Below the pieces are notes generated by a model, which had not been told where the DNA came from, did not search any database, and saw nothing but the letters and a program-made list of their open reading frames with translations. Source: CAWUKT01 sp964352215 (GTDB taxonomy: Bacteria; Bacteroidota; Bacteroidia; J057; JADKCL01). From it: 64,000 nt of DNA. Below, one piece after another: positions 60,724-64,000 of this stretch (the stretch's first letter is position 1; every line of letters starts with the position of its first letter). The translations under genes and the position numbers were made by a program. The stretch spans positions 1 to 64,000 of the forward strand of contig CAYGRE010000030.1 in assembly GCA_964352215.1 (NCBI GenBank), written 5' to 3'.

Positions 60724-61488
60724 ATGAGCATTATTCAGCAGTTTGACCTTTCTGGAAAAGTCGCCATCGTAACCGGGTCCAGCAAAGGAATCGGCAAAGC
60801 CATCGCCCTGGCTTTCGCCCAACAAGGAGCCAATGTGGTCCTTTCCAGCCGTAAACAGGAAGCCGTGGATGAAGCTGCGGCAGAATTCAAATCGGAGGGC
60901 CTGGAGGCCATCGCCATTGCCTGCCACATGGGCGACAATGAGCAAATTCAGCAATTGGTGGAAAAGACAATTGCAGCATTCGGACAATTGGACATCATCG
61001 TCAACAATGCGGCTGCCAATCCTATTTTCGGCCCTATTCAGGATGCAGACGGCGATGCCTTTGACAAGATCATGCAGGTCAATGTTAAAGGCCCCTGGTA
61101 CCTGAGCAAATTGGCCTTCCCGTATCTGAAAAAGACCAAGGGAACCGTGATCAATATCAGCAGCATAGAAGGGTTTACCCCCGGCCAAGGCATGGGCCTG
61201 TACAGTGTCAGCAAAGCAGCTCTGATCCAATTGACCAAATCCCTGGCGAGAGAATGGGGTCCATACAGCATCCGGGCCAATACCATCTGTCCCGGCCTGA
61301 TCAAGACCAAGTTCAGCCAGGCACTTTTCGTCAACGACCACATTCTCAAAAGTGTATTGGCCAAGCAAGCCCTCCCCCAAGTCGGCGTATCCGAAGACAT
61401 CGCTGGGCTGGCCCTCTTCCTTGCCTCAGATGCTTCCTCCTTCTGTACCGGAGAATCCTTTACCGCTGACGGCGGCTATACCATATAA
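60724..61488 (+). CDS. SDR-family oxidoreductase
   Basis: A 254-residue short-chain dehydrogenase. Cofactor motif TGSSKGIGKAIA, NNAAANP, Ser in INISSIEGF, and catalytic YSVSK. The end FCTGESFTADGGYTI is family-typical. The cofactor is probably NAD(P) (Arg in SSRKQE follows the second strand). It is the first gene of an operon with acyl-CoA dehydrogenase (6 bp gap) and the phosphotransferase, so a 3-hydroxyacyl step is likely, by inference. Confidence 0.92.
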   Translation: MSIIQQFDLSGKVAIVTGSSKGIGKAIALAFAQQGANVVLSSRKQEAVDEAAAEFKSEGLEAIAIACHMGDNEQIQQLVEKTIAAFGQLDIIVNNAAANPIFGPIQDADGDAFDKIMQVNVKGPWYLSKLAFPYLKKTKGTVINISSIEGFTPGQGMGLYSVSKAALIQLTKSLAREWGPYSIRANTICPGLIKTKFSQALFVNDHILKSVLAKQALPQVGVSEDIAGLALFLASDASSFCTGESFTADGGYTI

Positions 61489-61493
61489 AAAAG

Positions 61494-62690
61494 ATGATAG
61501 AAATATTTGCCACCGAGCGACTGAAAGAACTTTACCCCAAGGTCAAGGCATTCATCGACGAAGAGGTCATTCCCATAGAACTCGATGTCCTGAACAAGCC
61601 CTTTTCCCATTCCGAGGTAGTGCTCAATGCATTGCGTCAGAAGGTGAAACAAGCCGGTTTATGGGCGCCTCCCCTTCTCGAAAACCACGGTGGCCTGGGG
61701 CTGAACATGATGGAATTCGCAATCCTCAGTGAAGAAATGGGTCGCAGTCCGCTGGGTCACTATGTGTTCAATTGCCAGGCTCCTGATATCGGGAACATGG
61801 AATTGATGGAGAAATACGCATCCAAGGCTATTCAGGATAAATTCCTCAAGCCACTTATGGACGGGAGCATCAGGAGTTGCTTTTCCATGACCGAGCCGGA
61901 ATTTGCGGGCTCCAATCCGGTGATGATGGGAACCACGGCGGTGAAGAAGGATGGGCAATATGTGATCAACGGGCATAAATGGTTTACCAGTTCTGCGGAC
62001 GGTGCTTCTTTTGCGGTGGTGATGGCCGTTACGACTCCGGAAGCCAATCCTTATTCCCGGGCCAGTATGATCATCGTTCCCACCGATACCCCCGGTTTCG
62101 AGCTAGTCCGCAACATTTCCATCATGGGTGAACCCGGCGATGGGTACATCAGCCATGCCGAGATTCGATACACAGATTGCAAGGTGCCGGTTGAGAACCT
62201 GGTCGGAGAAGAAGGCGCAGGGTTCGTGCTGGCTCAGGAAAGGCTGGGTCCGGGCCGTATTCACCACTGTATGCGTTGGATTGGGATTTGTGAACGCGCA
62301 TTTGACCTGATGTGCAAAAGAGCCGCCAGCCGTGAACTTGCACCGGGAACCAAATTGGGGCACAAGCAAACGATTCAGAACTGGATTGCTGAGAGTCGCG
62401 CCGAGATCAATGCCGCACGTTATATGGTCCTGCACACCGCGCAAAAACTCGATGCAGAAGGCACCAAGGCGGCTCGTTTGGAAATCTCCACCATCAAATT
62501 CTACGTCGCAGACATCTTGATGAAAGTGCTCGACCGGGCGATTCAGACCCACGGCGCCCTGGGGATCACCGATGATACGGTGCTTTCCTTTTGGTACCGC
62601 CACGAACGGGGAGCCCGGATTTATGACGGTCCGGATGAAGTCCATAAATCCTCCCTGGCCCGGCATATTCTCAAGAAATACGGTATTTAA
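61494..62690 (+). CDS. acyl-CoA dehydrogenase
   Basis: A 398-residue FAD enzyme for alpha-beta oxidation of acyl-CoA. It shows SCFSMTEPEFAGSNPVMM, the HKWFTSSADGA region, IVPTDTPGFELVRN, RLGPGRIHHCMRWIG and, at the C-terminus, QTHGALGITDDTVLSFWYRHERGARIYDGPDEVH. The last motif (IYDGPDEVHKSSLAR) places it near the ACAD10/11 group that acts on long or branched chains. It lies between an SDR and an APH-type gene, the same grouping as in ACAD10/11. Confidence 0.93.
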   Translation: MIEIFATERLKELYPKVKAFIDEEVIPIELDVLNKPFSHSEVVLNALRQKVKQAGLWAPPLLENHGGLGLNMMEFAILSEEMGRSPLGHYVFNCQAPDIGNMELMEKYASKAIQDKFLKPLMDGSIRSCFSMTEPEFAGSNPVMMGTTAVKKDGQYVINGHKWFTSSADGASFAVVMAVTTPEANPYSRASMIIVPTDTPGFELVRNISIMGEPGDGYISHAEIRYTDCKVPVENLVGEEGAGFVLAQERLGPGRIHHCMRWIGICERAFDLMCKRAASRELAPGTKLGHKQTIQNWIAESRAEINAARYMVLHTAQKLDAEGTKAARLEISTIKFYVADILMKVLDRAIQTHGALGITDDTVLSFWYRHERGARIYDGPDEVHKSSLARHILKKYGI

Positions 62691-62805
62691 AGCTGTCAAG
62701 GTTGCAGGTAGCATTAGATTGGCATATCCATAAAAAATTCAGGCACCGGGGAGAAATCATCGCCCCATCATACACCTTGGAGAAATCAACGATAATTCAG
62801 GCAAA

Positions 62806-63906
62806 ATGAGCGAATCATTCACGGACAAAGCAGTCAACATCAGAAGCGGAGAAGAAATTGACCAGTCTATTCTTGAGACCTATCTGAAGAAGACTCTGGG
62901 AAATGACCTTACCATCACCGCCCTGAAGCAATTCCCCAGTGGATTTTCCAACCTGACTTACCTCGTTGAAACCAACCAGGGAGAGTTTGTCCTTCGGAAA
63001 CCACCGCACGGCGCCAATATCAAAACCGCCCACGACATGGAGCGTGAATACCGGGTCATTTCAGCCTTGAAACCGGTCTTTCCATTCGTTCCAAATCCGG
63101 TCGCATTCGAAGAAGATACCTCCATCATAGGTACACAGTTTTACCTCATGGAGCGGATCAAGGGACTTATCCTGCGGGCCCGCCCTCCCAAAGGCATGGA
63201 AGTTGGCCCTGACTTTTTCCATTCTATCTCGACCCGGTCGGTAGACCTCCTGGCCAAATTGCACCAGCTGGACCTGACTTCCACCGGCCTGGACAAAATG
63301 GGGAAGCCCGAAGGCTATGTCGAACGGCAAGTCAAGGGCTGGGTGAAGCGGTACTTCAATGCAAAAACCGATGAGCTCAAAGAGATGGAGGAGGCCGCAG
63401 AATGGCTGAGCAGTTGGATTGAAACCAATCAGGATGACCCTTCCATCGGCCCGGAGAATGCAGCCTTCATCCACAACGATTTCAAATACGACAATCTGGT
63501 GCTCAGCACGGAGTCCCCTTATGAAATCAAGGCGGTGCTCGACTGGGAAATGGCTACGCTGGGACATCCCTGGATGGATCTCGGCACCAGCCTTGCCTAT
63601 TGGTTTGAAGCCAATGACCACCCCGCCCTCAAGTCCTACAACCTCACCTGGATGCCCGGCAACCTGACCCGTCAGGAAGTCGTACAACGCTACCAGGACC
63701 AGACTCAAACCACTCTCAAAGACCCGGTTTTCTACTATGTCTTCGGTTGTTTCAAAGTCGGGGTAATTGGGCAACAAATCTATTACCGTTATAAAAAAGG
63801 ATTGACCAAAGATCCCCGGTTCGCTGGTCTGATCCACGTTATAGACGCTTGCGGAAAGAATATTTCTCAGGCGATTCAGCACAACCGGATCAGTAATTTT
63901 CAATGA
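62806..63906 (+). CDS. APH-type phosphotransferase family protein (ACAD10/11 kinase-domain relative)
   Basis: A 366-residue kinase-fold protein. Ligand Lys in VLRKPPHGA, catalytic FIHNDFKYDNLVLS and metal Asp in AVLDWEMATLGHPWMDLG. It resembles the N-terminal domain of ACAD10/11, which phosphorylates 4-hydroxyacyl-CoA. The neighbouring acyl-CoA dehydrogenase fits such a pathway of hydroxy-fatty-acid breakdown. Sequence motifs are clear; the substrate is inference. The start is preceded by two short direct repeats (AATTCAGGCA and GGAGAAATCA, twice each). Confidence 0.9.
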   Translation: MSESFTDKAVNIRSGEEIDQSILETYLKKTLGNDLTITALKQFPSGFSNLTYLVETNQGEFVLRKPPHGANIKTAHDMEREYRVISALKPVFPFVPNPVAFEEDTSIIGTQFYLMERIKGLILRARPPKGMEVGPDFFHSISTRSVDLLAKLHQLDLTSTGLDKMGKPEGYVERQVKGWVKRYFNAKTDELKEMEEAAEWLSSWIETNQDDPSIGPENAAFIHNDFKYDNLVLSTESPYEIKAVLDWEMATLGHPWMDLGTSLAYWFEANDHPALKSYNLTWMPGNLTRQEVVQRYQDQTQTTLKDPVFYYVFGCFKVGVIGQQIYYRYKKGLTKDPRFAGLIHVIDACGKNISQAIQHNRISNFQ

Positions 63907-63931
63907 TCGGGAAAAGAAAGAGAAATCAATC

Positions 63932-64000
63932 ATGAAAACACATACACCAAAAACCCTCGAAGACATCAACCGCATTCTCATCCTGGGTGCAGGCACCATG
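63932..64000 (+). CDS. start of a 3-hydroxyacyl-CoA dehydrogenase-type protein, cut by window edge
   Basis: Only 23 codons are visible: ATG at 63932, then MKTHTPKTLEDINRILILGA and GTM. RILILGAGTM is the opening strand and glycine loop of the NAD-binding domain of 3-hydroxyacyl-CoA dehydrogenase. It follows the phosphotransferase by 25 bp and fits the same operon. The call is from a short motif plus context. Confidence 0.65.
   Translation, partial: MKTHTPKTLEDINRILILGAGTM

Overview
The window reads as a chromosomal piece of a Bacteroidota draft genome, most likely from the Saprospiria (Lewinella/Haliscomenobacter-like). The support is type IX secretion (T9SS) C-terminal signals, a fused lpxC-fabZ gene, a GldN-like domain, several Bacteroidota-type secreted proteins and roughly 50% GC. 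The assignment is inference. A run of exactly 100 N at 40043-40142 marks a scaffold join. No tRNA, rRNA, CRISPR array, insertion sequence or phage gene was recognised.

Layout. (1) 1-10.2 kb, mostly minus strand: two long LptF/LptG permeases, an omega-amidase-type nitrilase, FtsB/DivIC, enolase, a GNAT acetyltransferase, a PsbP-like lipoprotein, carA and a lone nuoE. (2) 10.4-15.1 kb: an array of four related membrane proteins of unknown function, with progressive loss of a zinc-knuckle-like motif. (3) 15.2-23.9 kb, plus strand: a polytopic membrane protein, the lipid A block lpxD, lpxC-fabZ, lpxA with an ABC ATPase, a lone nuoD, a small CNGAC protein with a CDVC outer-membrane barrel, and plsY. 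(4) 24.1-31.7 kb: a tellurium-resistance-type stress cassette (two TerD, two TerY-like vWA proteins, a PP2C phosphatase and an atypical kinase), followed by a cation/Ca2+ exchanger. (5) 31.7-39.5 kb: tgt, a large T9SS type B adhesin-like protein, LptG and a CocE/NonD hydrolase. (6) 39.5-46.2 kb, the accessory region: three tandem-repeat families around the scaffold gap, a small acetyltransferase, a 17-bp repeat, a deletion junction between two broken genes, a secreted metallopeptidase-like protein, an AAA ATPase with an altered Walker A motif, and four tiny single-helix membrane proteins of 33-36 residues. (7) 46.4-64 kb: a T9SS beta-helix protein, a conserved helical protein, DUF58, a SNF2 helicase, ferritin, a DUF2027/Smr protein, an OmpA/beta-propeller protein next to a GldN-like protein, an MDR reductase, and a fatty-acid-type operon (SDR, acyl-CoA dehydrogenase, phosphotransferase, start of a 3-hydroxyacyl-CoA dehydrogenase).

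The strongest candidate for something undescribed is the micro-protein family at 44215-44605 and 40840-40941. Its four members align without gaps (Glu2, Glu8, Gly12, Gly14, Gly23, Arg26), and they lie in two minus-strand units, each ending in its own intrinsic terminator. The membrane-protein array at 10815-15123 is the second candidate.

Much of the remainder supports the cell envelope: LPS transport and lipid A synthesis (LptF/G, LpxD, LpxC-FabZ, LpxA), phospholipid synthesis (PlsY), division (FtsB/DivIC) and T9SS export.
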